This document shows, in pieces, positions 16,881 to 26,439 of a stretch of 64,000 bases of DNA. The translations under genes were made by a program, and so were the position numbers. The DNA is from Natrinema amylolyticum (GTDB taxonomy: Archaea > Halobacteriota > Halobacteria > Halobacteriales > Natrialbaceae). Within the stretch, counting starts at the first letter, position 1. Each line of letters begins with the position of its first letter. The DNA is taken from contig NZ_JAIWPJ010000001.1 in NCBI RefSeq assembly GCF_020515625.1, forward strand, positions 992,001 through 1,056,000. Direction: 5' to 3'. Below the pieces are notes generated by a model. That model saw only the letters and a program-made list of their open reading frames with translations. It had not been told where the DNA came from and made no database searches.

Positions 16881-17942
16881 TCAGGCCTCGAAGAGGCCGA
16901 TCGACCAGTGATGATTGCCGAATATGCGTTGTAATCCGATGTTCCCGTCGACCACGCATCGCCACTGACCGTCGACGTAGACCGAGTCGAGGTGATGCAT
17001 TTTACCGGCGTTCCAGCCGATCAATCGCTCATCCGGTTCGAGGACGGGCGACTGGGGATGTTCGTGGTCCTCGTAGCTCTCTGGTGTGAGCCGGGTCACC
17101 TCGAACGCCCTGAGTTTGGATCCGTATCCGGCGGTGCAGTCCTGTAAATATAGGAGGATTCGATCGTGTCCGACGATCGGTCGGCCACCGGGTCGGCCGC
17201 CGGTCGGCCGGTCCGAGACGACGGGATTCTCGGGATGAGGGGTCCAGCCGTCGGCCACCAGTTCGTCGCTGTAGTAGGCGTAGAGGTTGCGGCCGTCTCC
17301 ACCGATGCTCCACCAGCGGTCGTCGAATCGGAACGTGACGACGTCGTTCAGTCGATGCGTCGGAGAAACGAGCGTCGCGCATTCGGTCCACGACTCGGGA
17401 AAGTGGCTCGCCCGGTACAGTTTGATGTCTCTGGGCTCCCAGTTAACGTGGTCCCACCGGTCGGGAATCATGTAGTGGCTGCCCTCCCACTCGAAGACGT
17501 ACGGAAAGGCGATATGGGTGTCGGTCCGGAGGACGACGTCCGTAAACGACCACGTCGCGCCGGCGTCGCGGCTCCTCGCGTGACCGATGACGGCCGGCGG
17601 ATCGCGATGTCCGTTGAAGATCTCGAAGAACAAATGCCAGGTATCGGATTGGACGAACACGAACGGATCGGCGACGAATTCGGCAGTCCCGTACCCGAAG
17701 ACATCGGCGGCAGTCAGGACCGGGTTATCGATCCCGCGGGCAGGCCGTGGTGACAGCGGTTCGTGGTGGGGAAACTCGTGAGCGATCGGCGGGATCATCG
17801 TCGCCGTCGTGTCGCTGTTGATCGGAGACGGTGCGTTCGACGGCCGGGCGGACTGGCGACCGTGAGTGATCACTTTGCCCGCCTTCCATCGCAGATCCTT
17901 CACTGCCGAAACGGTGCGGAGAAACGCGTTTCTGGAACTCAT
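16881..17942 (-). CDS. GINT1/GH43-like beta-propeller protein
   Basis: A 353-residue protein resembling the five-bladed propeller found at the N-terminus of glucosamine inositolphosphorylceramide transferase and in GH43-like hydrolases. Signature blocks are FVADPFVFVQSDTWHLFFE, IGHARSRDAGATWSF, HIAFPYVFEWEGSHYMIP, IKLYRASHFPESW, and RLIGWNAGKMHHLDSVYVDGQ split by short loops. The N-terminal 60 residues are polar, with no signal peptide, so it likely works in the cytoplasm. Members are common in O-antigen and exopolysaccharide clusters, where they are thought to recognise or modify glycans; the exact reaction is unknown. It begins a minus-strand group that continues with a membrane protein and a flippase. 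Confidence 0.75.
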   Translation of the reverse strand: MSSRNAFLRTVSAVKDLRWKAGKVITHGRQSARPSNAPSPINSDTTATMIPPIAHEFPHHEPLSPRPARGIDNPVLTAADVFGYGTAEFVADPFVFVQSDTWHLFFEIFNGHRDPPAVIGHARSRDAGATWSFTDVVLRTDTHIAFPYVFEWEGSHYMIPDRWDHVNWEPRDIKLYRASHFPESWTECATLVSPTHRLNDVVTFRFDDRWWSIGGDGRNLYAYYSDELVADGWTPHPENPVVSDRPTGGRPGGRPIVGHDRILLYLQDCTAGYGSKLRAFEVTRLTPESYEDHEHPQSPVLEPDERLIGWNAGKMHHLDSVYVDGQWRCVVDGNIGLQRIFGNHHWSIGLFEA

Positions 17943-18082
17943 GTGATCGGAGAGCGGTTGTGTAGCAGTCCGGCCGTGCGCATCACAGCAGCGACCCGGT
18001 GAAGCGGTCGGCCGTCGAGACGAGATCGTATCAATTTGCGGAATGTAGCAGTCATGTCCGTAAAACGCGTTCGGCAGTCAGC

Positions 18083-19876
18083 TCAGTCACTGTCGCCGTC
18101 CGCCGATCTGACAATGTAGTTGTCGAACTCTCCGTTCGTGTAGACGTGGTCGACGGTCGAATCGTTCTCTAATCGCTGGTATTCCGACGGCGTGTGGCGC
18201 CAGTTCTCGGGGTAGTTGGGATAGAGACTGGGATTTTCGATCCGTGCGAGTTCCGTAACGCGGAGGTAGGTGTCCGTCTCGTAACTCTGCCCCGCCGTCG
18301 AATTGTTATCGTAGCCGAAGTGATCCGGCGGTGCCGTATCCCGCTCGCGAATCTCCCAGGTGGGTTCGGTCCCCATCGACTGATAGTCGATGTGTCGATG
18401 CTGCAAGACTCCATCGTCTTGGGCGGGCATCGTCTCGTTCTCGTTATCGAGCGCCCACTCCATCCCCTCGATCTCCCGATCGGTCACTTGGAGGTTCTCG
18501 TTGCCGGTGAACGGGGAGGGAAAGAGCAAAAACACCGAGAGGAAGACCAGAATCAGTAGGAACCCGTACATCGAGAACGTGAGGAGTTGCTTGGTACGTC
18601 GGTTCCGCAGGGTACGACGCATCGATAGGTATCCGAACCCGACGAGGATGCCACCGGCCAAGAGCCCGTATCGAGTGAACCTGAGCGGTTCGAAAATGAC
18701 GTCAAGGAAAAACGCGACCGCGCCGAACGCGAACGAGACGAGGAAGATACCGGCGAGCCAAACGACGTACGTGTCGACGGCCACTCTCCCGTGGTAGCGT
18801 TCGTAGCCGAGATAGCCCAGGATCACCAGCGTGACCGAACCGACGATCGCCTCCATGCCGTAGGAGGCGATACCGCTTTGCAACAGGTCGATGAGGCTCG
18901 GTGAGACTCTGTCCGCAACCGTCGAGACGTGCTCGAATTGTGACGGTCCGCGGCCGGTGACGACCGATGCGCTGCTCAATATGACCGTATCGAATCGAGA
19001 ATACCATGCGAAGAGCACGACGAGCACGATGAGACTGATCGAAACCGACGGGACCGGCTTTCGACCGGCGACGAACTGGCTCAACCGCGGATACTTCGAA
19101 AGCACCTGTGCGATGGCGAAAAACCCGACGATGAGGAGACCGGTCAACGGATGGTAGAAGACGGTCGCGAACACCAGAACGAGCATCGCGACCGTCGACC
19201 AGATCGCGTTCCGTTCCTGGGATTTCAGACAGTAGAGGACGACTATCGGACTCAGGAGGAAGCTCAGATTGTACGGCGTAACGTGGAGGTGACTGAACCC
19301 GACGAACAGGAGCGACGCGAACGGGAGGACGACGATGAACTCCCGTCTCTCCGGGAACAGATACCGAAGCAGCGAGTAGACCCCGAGAAGGAACGCGATC
19401 GAGAAAATCGGTGAGATCGCCTGCATGATATTGATCGGCTCGATTCCGGTGAGAAACGAGAGCGACGCTGCGAGCAGATGCATCATCGGATAGTAATTGT
19501 CCGGCTGAAGCGCGTGATTGACAGTGACGTAATCGATACCGCCGGCGAACGTGAGCGTGTCCGCTCGCCCCATCACGTACTGATAGCGCAGCGTCGGTAG
19601 AACGAGGAGGAGTCCGCTCGCGGTTACGAGCAACGCGTATCCCCGCTTCCAGTAGCCGGTAATGCGCGACGAAGTGGCATCCTCGAGGACGAGGAGCTGT
19701 CCGACGAAAATCGTCAGAACGATCGATATCCAAAACGCGGTCGGATAGGCCGTATAGATCGATATCTCGTATCCGGTGGCCTGCGGAGTCGTTGCGACAA
19801 CGAGGGCCGCATACGAGAGCAAGGCGGTACCCACCAAGAGCAAGACTCGCAGATACGCCTTGCGGCCCGGATTCAT
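18083..19876 (-). CDS. Large polytopic membrane protein, GT-C-like or polymerase candidate
   Basis: A 597-residue protein with about 11-13 hydrophobic helices in the first 470 residues and a soluble C-terminal domain of about 130 residues containing EWALDNENETMPAQDDG and VYTNGEFDNYIVRSADG. The start at 19876 is chosen because a GGGAGGTG sequence just upstream is a strong ribosome binding site; a GTG two codons earlier is less likely. The layout of many helices, a tail reading like a donor-site domain, and a Tyr/Asp-containing first large loop (VTVNHALQPDNYYPMMHL) resembles GT-C glycosyltransferases that use polyprenyl-phosphate sugars. A role as glycosyltransferase or chain polymerase is inferred from position between a propeller protein and a flippase. 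No clear family name can be given. Confidence 0.6.
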   Translation of the reverse strand: MNPGRKAYLRVLLLVGTALLSYAALVVATTPQATGYEISIYTAYPTAFWISIVLTIFVGQLLVLEDATSSRITGYWKRGYALLVTASGLLLVLPTLRYQYVMGRADTLTFAGGIDYVTVNHALQPDNYYPMMHLLAASLSFLTGIEPINIMQAISPIFSIAFLLGVYSLLRYLFPERREFIVVLPFASLLFVGFSHLHVTPYNLSFLLSPIVVLYCLKSQERNAIWSTVAMLVLVFATVFYHPLTGLLIVGFFAIAQVLSKYPRLSQFVAGRKPVPSVSISLIVLVVLFAWYSRFDTVILSSASVVTGRGPSQFEHVSTVADRVSPSLIDLLQSGIASYGMEAIVGSVTLVILGYLGYERYHGRVAVDTYVVWLAGIFLVSFAFGAVAFFLDVIFEPLRFTRYGLLAGGILVGFGYLSMRRTLRNRRTKQLLTFSMYGFLLILVFLSVFLLFPSPFTGNENLQVTDREIEGMEWALDNENETMPAQDDGVLQHRHIDYQSMGTEPTWEIRERDTAPPDHFGYDNNSTAGQSYETDTYLRVTELARIENPSLYPNYPENWRHTPSEYQRLENDSTVDHVYTNGEFDNYIVRSADGDSD

Positions 19877-19996
19877 TGGCACCTCCCTACTCGAGCCTCC
19901 CTAATGACGTTTGTCGTGGTAAGGGGGCGTAGCATCGCATTGAAGGGGCGAAATCAGTCTTTGTGGGAGCGAGTATCGGCGGACCGTCGCGAGTCC

Positions 19997-21499
19997 CTAG
20001 CCGTCCCCTGACGGGAGCATCCGCTGAAGCCGATCGGGGGATCGCTCGAGCATGTAGGAGATGTCGTCATTGTCGATCGCGCCGACCGTTACGGCCGTTA
20101 ATAGAAAGATGACGAGGCCGACCGGCGGCACGGCGAAGAGCGAGACGAAGGGGGAGGCGATGATCGTGTCGAGCGGATAGATGACGCTGCCCGTAACGAG
20201 GGTCGTCGCGAGAATGCGACCGAAGCGGAGATCCCCGATCGGTTCGAAGCCGAGCGTTCGGGCGCTCCAGACGTGAAAGAGGAGCATGGAGCCGTAACTG
20301 ATACTCGTCGCGACGGCCGCACCGTTCGTTCCGTACAGCGGAATGAGCAGGAGGTTGAGAACGATATTGAGCGCGACGGCGGCACCAGTCGCGTAGATGA
20401 GCGCCCTGAGGTTTCCTTTCCCCTGACCGATCGCGAAGATCGGACGCGCGACTGCGAAGCCGACAACGCCGATCAAGAGGAGTCGGAGCGGCGTGATCGA
20501 GGCCGTGAATTCCTCGCCGTAGTAGAGCGGGACGAACGAATCCGCGAGCACCGCGATACCGACGCAGAACAGCATCGTCACGAGGAAGACGTACCGAGTC
20601 GCGAGCGCCGAAATTTCGCTGATCCGATCCAGGCGGTCGTTCGACCATAGCTCCGACGACGAGTGGAGAAGGGCGAGCTGGACTGCGAACGGAACGACCC
20701 ACAGGAAGTCGGCGATGACGATCGCCGCCTGATAGTAGCCGGCCTGTTCGCTTCCGGCGAGCGGGTGAAGGAGAAGGATGTCCGTGTACAGCAGCGCGTT
20801 CAGGAGAAACATCAGGACGATGGTCCGGTTGTTGAACGCCAGTAGCGTCCGGCGCGGAAAGTCCGGCGGCGTCCGGCGGAAGATCGACGAGAACGAAACC
20901 ATTCGCGAGAGCATGACGAACGCGACGGCCGCGGAGACGAACACTGCGACGATGTGTCCGATGAGAACGCCGGAGACGCCCAATCCGGCGTAAACGAGGC
21001 CGATCGCGATCGGCCAGAAGAAGAGTTTCTCCAGGATCATCAGCGGTTCGGAGAGATGCTCGTTGCCGAGTCCCATCAGTACGCTACGACCGACGGCACG
21101 TAGTTGTCGGGCGATTAGCAACACCCCGAGCAGGTAAAAGTACGTCTCGAACTGCGGATCCAGGACGAACTCGATCACACCAACGCGCGCCGCGATAGCG
21201 ATAACGATAGCACTTGGAACGACAAAGAGCACTGCAACGCGGAAGTAGAAGCCGAACACGTAATTCTGCCACTCTTCCGTCTCGCGTTCCTCGGCGATGT
21301 ATTTCCGCACGCCATCGAAGACGCCGCCGTTGACGAACACCCACGCGACGCCGAGGAAGGAGAGCATGAACGCGTAGTCGCCGTACTGGGAACTCCCCAG
21401 GAACCGGACGAGAAACGGCGTGAGCGGGAACGCCAGCAGCATGACGACGACGTTTGAACCCGCGATAGAGATGATTCCCCGGAGGATGTCTCGAGACAT
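19997..21499 (-). CDS. Wzx-type oligosaccharide flippase
   Basis: A 500-residue polytopic protein of the MOP superfamily, polysaccharide transport branch. About 12-14 helices span the protein. The N-terminus LRGIISIAGSNVVVMLLAF with LTPFLVRFLGSSQYGDYAFM is typical of RfbX/Wzx proteins, as is the later NAALYATGAAVALNIVLNLL-like stretch (seen as YATGAAVALNIVLNLLLIPL). It should flip a polyprenyl-linked sugar unit across the membrane for polymerisation or attachment outside. Length is normal. It is 120 bases upstream of the polytopic membrane protein on the same strand, so they probably form one transcript, with the flippase first. Confidence 0.88.
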   Translation of the reverse strand: MSRDILRGIISIAGSNVVVMLLAFPLTPFLVRFLGSSQYGDYAFMLSFLGVAWVFVNGGVFDGVRKYIAEERETEEWQNYVFGFYFRVAVLFVVPSAIVIAIAARVGVIEFVLDPQFETYFYLLGVLLIARQLRAVGRSVLMGLGNEHLSEPLMILEKLFFWPIAIGLVYAGLGVSGVLIGHIVAVFVSAAVAFVMLSRMVSFSSIFRRTPPDFPRRTLLAFNNRTIVLMFLLNALLYTDILLLHPLAGSEQAGYYQAAIVIADFLWVVPFAVQLALLHSSSELWSNDRLDRISEISALATRYVFLVTMLFCVGIAVLADSFVPLYYGEEFTASITPLRLLLIGVVGFAVARPIFAIGQGKGNLRALIYATGAAVALNIVLNLLLIPLYGTNGAAVATSISYGSMLLFHVWSARTLGFEPIGDLRFGRILATTLVTGSVIYPLDTIIASPFVSLFAVPPVGLVIFLLTAVTVGAIDNDDISYMLERSPDRLQRMLPSGDG

Positions 21500-22040
21500 C
21501 TATCGCTTATTCACCACCGATCGGTATAGCGTGGCCGCCGGAAATCGAAGCGGTCCCGGCCGTATGATTATCGTCTGTCACTGCTCGGTGCAAATCGGCG
21601 TTCCGCGCTCGTGGTCCGGAACCGGAACGCGCTCGTACTGATCTGGGATGGCCGATGCCGAGGACCCTCTGGCCCGCTCGCGGAGCGCCAATCTCGGCGG
21701 CGGATCTCGTACCCTCGAGCCGATCGCCGCCGCTGGAGCGGTCGGGTCCGTCACTGGAACGAGTTCGCCATCCCGACCGCTCCCGAACCTGCAACCGATA
21801 CCGTCGGATTCTGGATCCTCGTCGCCGATAGTCGTCCCTAGATTCGACATCTGGTCATCACGGTCCACGCAACCTGCCACACCGGAACACAAAAGTCCAC
21901 ACCATGCTTCCAACCGGTTCTACGGTGCGTTACTCCCGTCGGGCCGCGGCCAGTACTCTCCTCGCGACCGAATCGCGTGGTGTCTTACGAACGCGGTCCG
22001 CCGGGATATCCGCTCTCGAGTCGGCCCGGTACGTATTCGC
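21500..22040. other. Gap of about 0.54 kb without a supported gene
   Basis: Open frames exist here on both strands, but they are Arg/Ser/Pro-rich and lack the Asp/Glu excess of haloarchaeal proteins. No hairpin with a T-run and no clean TATA box was seen. It may carry the flippase promoter on the minus strand. Confidence 0.4.
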
Positions 22041-23096
22041 TCACTCAGTCGAGGACTCATACCGCTGGTACGCACGCCGTCCTGCACGGAAGAGCCCCCA
22101 CAGTGCCCGCGAGCATCCCTTCTCCCACGAGACGACCGGAACGACCTCGCCGCCGAACTTCTCCTTGAATTTGAACAACCCGTCATCGAAATCGGCGGGC
22201 GTCATCCCGAGATCGTACGTCTCGTACCCGTTCTCGATTCCCCACTTCATTGCGCGCTCGTGAATCAGCTCCGAGGCGTTGTATTCGAAGTCCGTCTCCG
22301 TCACCCCCGAAAAGAAGTAGTGAAGTGACGACCGTTCGTCGTCGAGCAAGTAAAAGAGCATTCCTCGTTCTTCCCCGTCGACCGAGAGCGAGAACACTTT
22401 GATGCGGTCTCGGAACTCCAGCAGCGCCGCGAAGAAGCCCAGCGGATACGGGGTCGACTCGAGGCGTTCCATGACCGAGCAGTAGTTCAGGTAGAACTGA
22501 TCGATCGTCTCGCGCGCGATTTCCCTGTCGACGACCTCGACGTTTTCGGCGTGTCCGTTACGGATGCTTCGGCGTCGGGAACTGCTCATTTCCGCGAGGA
22601 TCGTCTCCCAGCCCTTTCGCAGATCGACCACGAACCGGCAGTTCGCGACGTTCGGACTGTAACCGTTGGCCGCGAATTGCGACTGATATTGGACGGTAGC
22701 GGTATCGAGTGGCCGAAAGAGGTGGGTGATCACCTCTCGACCGCAGCGGGCATCGATTTCCTCGAACAACAGCTCTAAGCAGGCGGCCTCGTCCGTCGTC
22801 GTTATCGGTCCGCCGAATCCGGGTTCGGTAGAGAGCAGGCGTTTGAACGGTGTCTTGTCGATATCCGTGACGAAGTTCGGACAGATCCCGACGAGGTTGT
22901 CCTTCTTGTATATGACGGCGTGACTCGGCGTGAGTTTCGTCCCGTCTTCGATCGCAGCGAGCCACTCGTAACGGTGGAAGACGCTGCTATGTTCGGCTTG
23001 GTCGACGACGTGATTCCACTGGTTCTCGTTTACGCTCCCGATCGTTTCGATACGTTCTGATCGCAGATCAGTCGCGTCCTGGTTTCCTCTTCCCAT
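22041..23096 (-). CDS. FemAB/GNAT-fold transferase (second copy)
   Basis: A 351-residue FemAB-like protein, a distant paralogue of the one at 15846-16874. Blocks include ENQWNHVVDQAEHSSVFHR, YEWLAAIEDGTKL, LVGICPNFV, MSSSRRRSIRNGHAENVEV, ERGMLFYLLDDERSSLHYFF and ASELIHERAMKWGIENGYE, then YDLGMTPADFDDGLFKFKEK, which matches the C-terminal signature of FemAB proteins in exopolysaccharide clusters. It probably transfers an acyl or aminoacyl group to a glycan or lipid-linked intermediate. A TATA-like CCTATAATACC at about 23132-23142 on the minus strand fits a short leader. Substrate is unknown. Confidence 0.8.
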   Translation of the reverse strand: MGRGNQDATDLRSERIETIGSVNENQWNHVVDQAEHSSVFHRYEWLAAIEDGTKLTPSHAVIYKKDNLVGICPNFVTDIDKTPFKRLLSTEPGFGGPITTTDEAACLELLFEEIDARCGREVITHLFRPLDTATVQYQSQFAANGYSPNVANCRFVVDLRKGWETILAEMSSSRRRSIRNGHAENVEVVDREIARETIDQFYLNYCSVMERLESTPYPLGFFAALLEFRDRIKVFSLSVDGEERGMLFYLLDDERSSLHYFFSGVTETDFEYNASELIHERAMKWGIENGYETYDLGMTPADFDDGLFKFKEKFGGEVVPVVSWEKGCSRALWGLFRAGRRAYQRYESSTE

Positions 23097-24036
23097 TATT
23101 GACCGCAGTCCGTAGATTATCGGGAACGACGGTATTATAGGCTAGCGGTGGATGCAGGGCTAAGACGTCGAATATCAGACTTTCAGTCCGGCGAACGTGT
23201 CACTCGCGTCTGTCAGCGCAGCCACCGCCGCATCGAGGGCTGGGGCGGACGACTGGTCGATCGAAACGGATCATTCCGCCGACCGGAGCGGTGATCCTTC
23301 GCTCGTGGCGAACGGGTATCGCGAACAGTCCACGAGTTGTTCACTCCGATACCCGCGGATATCCGTCGTTCTACGGTCGCGTACCCGCCGGCCACTTCGA
23401 CTCGTTGTCCTCCCATTTGAGCAATGCTCCGTTTCCAATAGCCATTATTAGATCTGCCTTACACATCACTGCCGCCGCCCGGGAGCGGTAAACAGAACAA
23501 TTTCGGTCGAAACGATGAATAATCCGAGTAGCTCCGAATTTTTATTGGCAATAACCATACGATCTGTCCCTATCGCGAACCCAGTAACGTGATTTTCCCA
23601 CGCGTCCCGTCGTCCGTTTCTGTCCGCCTTTAGCGATCGTTTCGTTACCCTGATCGTCGCTCTATTCGATATGAGCGTCGGTAGCCGCCCTCCGTCTCGC
23701 GATTCGTGGTGTCACCTGAGCCGATATACGCGGGCCCAGAACGGCGCAACACAGTGACGGGACACGTCGATCGATTGTGAGCGACAGCGGAACTGGGTCG
23801 CGTATCAATGAGTCTATGAGGCGAGACGCCGGTTCCACGGTCACTCTCTCTTGTACGTTATACGATTCAACCGAGAGCGGTGTTTAAGCGATAGATCTGG
23901 AATACCTCACCACTCACTGGAGCGCGCTCGAGGAGCCGGAACACCCGGGATCGGAGAGCGGGCGGCGCTCCGAGCTGAGTAGCTATCGTGAAAATGTTTC
24001 CAGGACCCCATCGCTCGAGACCGGAGAGGAAAGACC
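23097..24036. other. Gap of about 0.94 kb, no supported gene
   Basis: The largest empty stretch in the window. Frames on both strands are short and Arg/Ser-rich. It contains a two-part inverted repeat at 23313-23355, described separately, and an AT-rich patch near 23530-23560. It lies between divergent genes, so both promoters are here. I cannot exclude an untranslated RNA. Confidence 0.4.
23313..23355. repeat. Two-part inverted repeat in the large gap
   Basis: Outer arms CGGGTATCG (23313-23321) and CGATACCCG (23347-23355) are perfect 9-base complements. Inside them GAACA and TGTTC pair as a second stem. The result is a 43-base folded unit with an internal loop. No T-run follows, so it looks more like a structured RNA or protein site than a simple terminator. 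Confidence 0.5.
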
Positions 24037-25149
24037 ATGAGTGACGATTCCGAGATCGCGATCGTTCTCGGTACGCGACCCGAGATCATCAAGCTCGCGC
24101 CGGTTATTCGCGAGTGTCAGGAGCGATCGATCCCGTACACGGTCATCCATACCGGGCAGCACTACTCCGAGTCGCTAACTGACGTCTTCTTCTCGGAGTT
24201 GGGACTCCCGGAACCGGAGTACGAACTCGCGGTCGGTTCCGGCAGTCACGGACAGCAGACGGGAGAGATGATCATCGGAATCGAGGAGGCGCTCCTCGAG
24301 GCGGAACCGGACACGGTCCTCGTCCAAGGGGATACCAACTCCGTGCTCGCTGGTGCGATCGCGACGAGCAAGCTTCCGATCGATCTCGGCCACGTCGAAG
24401 CCGGACTGCGGAGTCACGATCGAACGATGCCGGAGGAGCGGAATCGAATCGTGGCAGACCACACTTCGGAGTATCTGTTCGCACCGACGGACCAGGCGAG
24501 GCGGGCGCTGTGCGACGAAGGGGTTCCCGACGAGTGGATCTACGTCACCGGTAACACGGTCGTCGATGCGGTCGAACAGAACAAGAGTGTGGCCCTCGAG
24601 CGGACGGCGATCTTTGACGAACACGATCTCACGCGCGGCGAGTTCTGTCTGCTCACGGCCCACCGAGCGGAGACGGTCGACGACGAGGAGCGGTTCGCAT
24701 CGCTGCTCGAGGGTGCCAGTCGAGTCGCCGACGCCCTCGAGATGGAGATCATCTACCCCATTCACCCGCGCGCAGCGAACGCGGTGGAGGAGTTCGACCT
24801 CGAGATTCCCGACGGCGTTCGAACCATCGAGCCACAGAAGTACCTCGATTTCCTCGCGCTCGAGAGCGGGGCCGCGCTCGTGTTGACCGACTCGGGCGGG
24901 ATCCAGGAAGAAACCTGTATCTTGGGCGTCCCGTGTGTGACCCTGCGTGAGAACACCGAGCGACCGGAAACGCTCGAGGTGGGCGCGAACGTGTTGGTCG
25001 GGACTGACCCCCAGGAGATACACGACGGAGCGCTCGAAATGATCGACCGGACGCCCGACTGGACGAACCCGTTCGGGGACGGCGAGGCGGCCGGCCGGAT
25101 CGTCGACACGGTACTGCACGGTGAGGCACCGATGGAGGTTGCGAAATGA
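24037..25149 (+). CDS. wecB: UDP-N-acetylglucosamine 2-epimerase
   Basis: A 370-residue non-hydrolysing UDP-GlcNAc 2-epimerase, which interconverts UDP-GlcNAc and UDP-ManNAc. It begins with IVLGTRPEIIKLAPVIREC, and shows VIHTGQHYSESLTDVFF, VLVQGDTNSVLAGAIA, GHVEAGLRSHDRTMPEERNR, YVTGNTVVDAV, LLTAHRAETVDDEERF, IIYPIHPR and TDSGGIQEETCILGVPCVTL. All are hallmarks of the family, and the Asp, Glu and His residues needed for catalysis are in place. The stop overlaps the next start by 4 bases, so it is coupled to wecC and makes its substrate. It opens a three-gene plus-strand operon. Confidence 0.95.
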   Translation: MSDDSEIAIVLGTRPEIIKLAPVIRECQERSIPYTVIHTGQHYSESLTDVFFSELGLPEPEYELAVGSGSHGQQTGEMIIGIEEALLEAEPDTVLVQGDTNSVLAGAIATSKLPIDLGHVEAGLRSHDRTMPEERNRIVADHTSEYLFAPTDQARRALCDEGVPDEWIYVTGNTVVDAVEQNKSVALERTAIFDEHDLTRGEFCLLTAHRAETVDDEERFASLLEGASRVADALEMEIIYPIHPRAANAVEEFDLEIPDGVRTIEPQKYLDFLALESGAALVLTDSGGIQEETCILGVPCVTLRENTERPETLEVGANVLVGTDPQEIHDGALEMIDRTPDWTNPFGDGEAAGRIVDTVLHGEAPMEVAK

Positions 25150-26438
25150 GCAGCGTCTGCGTCCACGGACTCGGTTACATCGGACTGCCGACGGCAGCGA
25201 TGTTCGCCAACTACGGCCACGACGTCGTCGGGTTCGACGTCGACGAGGAACTGGTCGACGAACTCAATAGCGGAGAGATCCGCATCGACGAGCCCGGTCT
25301 CAGAGCGTTCGTCACCCAGGCGCTCGAGTCCGGGAAACTGGTCATCGACGACGAGATCCCGCCCTCGAAGTATCACATCATCTGCGTCCCGACGCCGCTG
25401 GATCGCGAGACGAAACGGGTCGATCTCTCGTACGTCAGCCGGTCGGCGGAAGCAATCGCCCCCGAACTCAGGACCGGTGATACCGTCATTCTCGAGTCGA
25501 CCGTTCCGCCCGGAACGACGGTCGGCACCGTCCAGCCGATCCTCGAACGCTCCGGACTCGACGCGGGCGAAGACGTCGCCCTCGTCCACTGTCCGGAGAC
25601 GGTCCTTCCGGGGAACATCATCACGGAACTCAGGGAAAACGATCGGATCATCGGCGGCGTCAACGGCGTTTCGACGGAGGCGGCCGTTCGCCTCTACGAG
25701 TCGTTCGTCGAGAGCGAGATCAGAACGATGGTCGACGCGACGACCGCCGAATTCGTCAAGCTCATCCAGAACACGTACAGAGATACGAACATCGCGTTGG
25801 CGAACGAGATCGCGAAGCTCGCTGCCGACTACGGCGTCGACTCCCGGGAAGCGATCCGATTGGCGAACACGCATCCCCGCGTCGACATCCACCAGCCCGG
25901 GCCGGGTGTCGGCGGTCACTGTCTTCCCATCGACCCGTGGTTCCTCGGTCACGAATCCGACGCCCTCGACCTGATCGCCCACGCCCGTGAAGTCAACGAC
26001 GGGATGGCGAGCTACATCGTCGACCGCCTCGAGGACGAACTGGGAACGGTGAGCGAACGGAAGGTGGCGATTCTCGGCGTCGCATACAAGGGAAACGTCG
26101 GCGACACGCGAATGAGTCCCGGGCTGAACCTCGGAGACGAACTCCAAGAGCGAGCGGTGGGCGAGTCGCCCCTCGAGACGCGAGCGGACGGCGACGAGCC
26201 GATTCACCTCTCGTTTCACGATCCGCACGTGACCGACCAGTCGCTCGCCCTCGAACCGTTCGACGAGGCGGTGGCGGACGCCGACGCGCTCGTCGTGTCG
26301 ACCGATCACAAGGAGTACGAGACGCTGGATCCGGCGGCTGTCGAGCAGAAGATGGCGGGCGATCTCGTCGTCGACACCAAGTCGATCCTCGACGAGGCGG
26401 CGTGGAACGCAACCGATCTCGAGTTGATCCGACTGTAA
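25146..26438 (+). CDS. wecC: UDP-ManNAc 6-dehydrogenase
   Basis: A 430-residue nucleotide-sugar dehydrogenase that would oxidise UDP-ManNAc to UDP-ManNAcA with two NAD. The NAD site is VHGLGYIGLPTAAMF, the substrate region has CVPTPLDRETKRVDLSYV, STVPPGTT and HCPETVLPGNII, and the catalytic Cys is in GVGGHCLPIDPWFLG. The C-terminal domain has LGVAYKGNVGDTRMSP, followed by a loop longer than usual before HDPHV. The HCPE and PGNII pattern favours the WecC branch over UDP-glucose dehydrogenase. It is preceded in the same operon by wecB, which makes its substrate, and followed after one base by a glycosyltransferase. A second dehydrogenase of the superfamily is at 30343-31800. Confidence 0.92.
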   Translation: MSSVCVHGLGYIGLPTAAMFANYGHDVVGFDVDEELVDELNSGEIRIDEPGLRAFVTQALESGKLVIDDEIPPSKYHIICVPTPLDRETKRVDLSYVSRSAEAIAPELRTGDTVILESTVPPGTTVGTVQPILERSGLDAGEDVALVHCPETVLPGNIITELRENDRIIGGVNGVSTEAAVRLYESFVESEIRTMVDATTAEFVKLIQNTYRDTNIALANEIAKLAADYGVDSREAIRLANTHPRVDIHQPGPGVGGHCLPIDPWFLGHESDALDLIAHAREVNDGMASYIVDRLEDELGTVSERKVAILGVAYKGNVGDTRMSPGLNLGDELQERAVGESPLETRADGDEPIHLSFHDPHVTDQSLALEPFDEAVADADALVVSTDHKEYETLDPAAVEQKMAGDLVVDTKSILDEAAWNATDLELIRL

Positions 26439-26439
26439 C

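Noticed and set aside
21648-22328. 226-residue plus-strand frame in the gap after the flippase
   Set aside because: The peptide is Ser/Arg/Pro-rich, not acidic, and overlaps the end of the FemAB-like gene in antisense.
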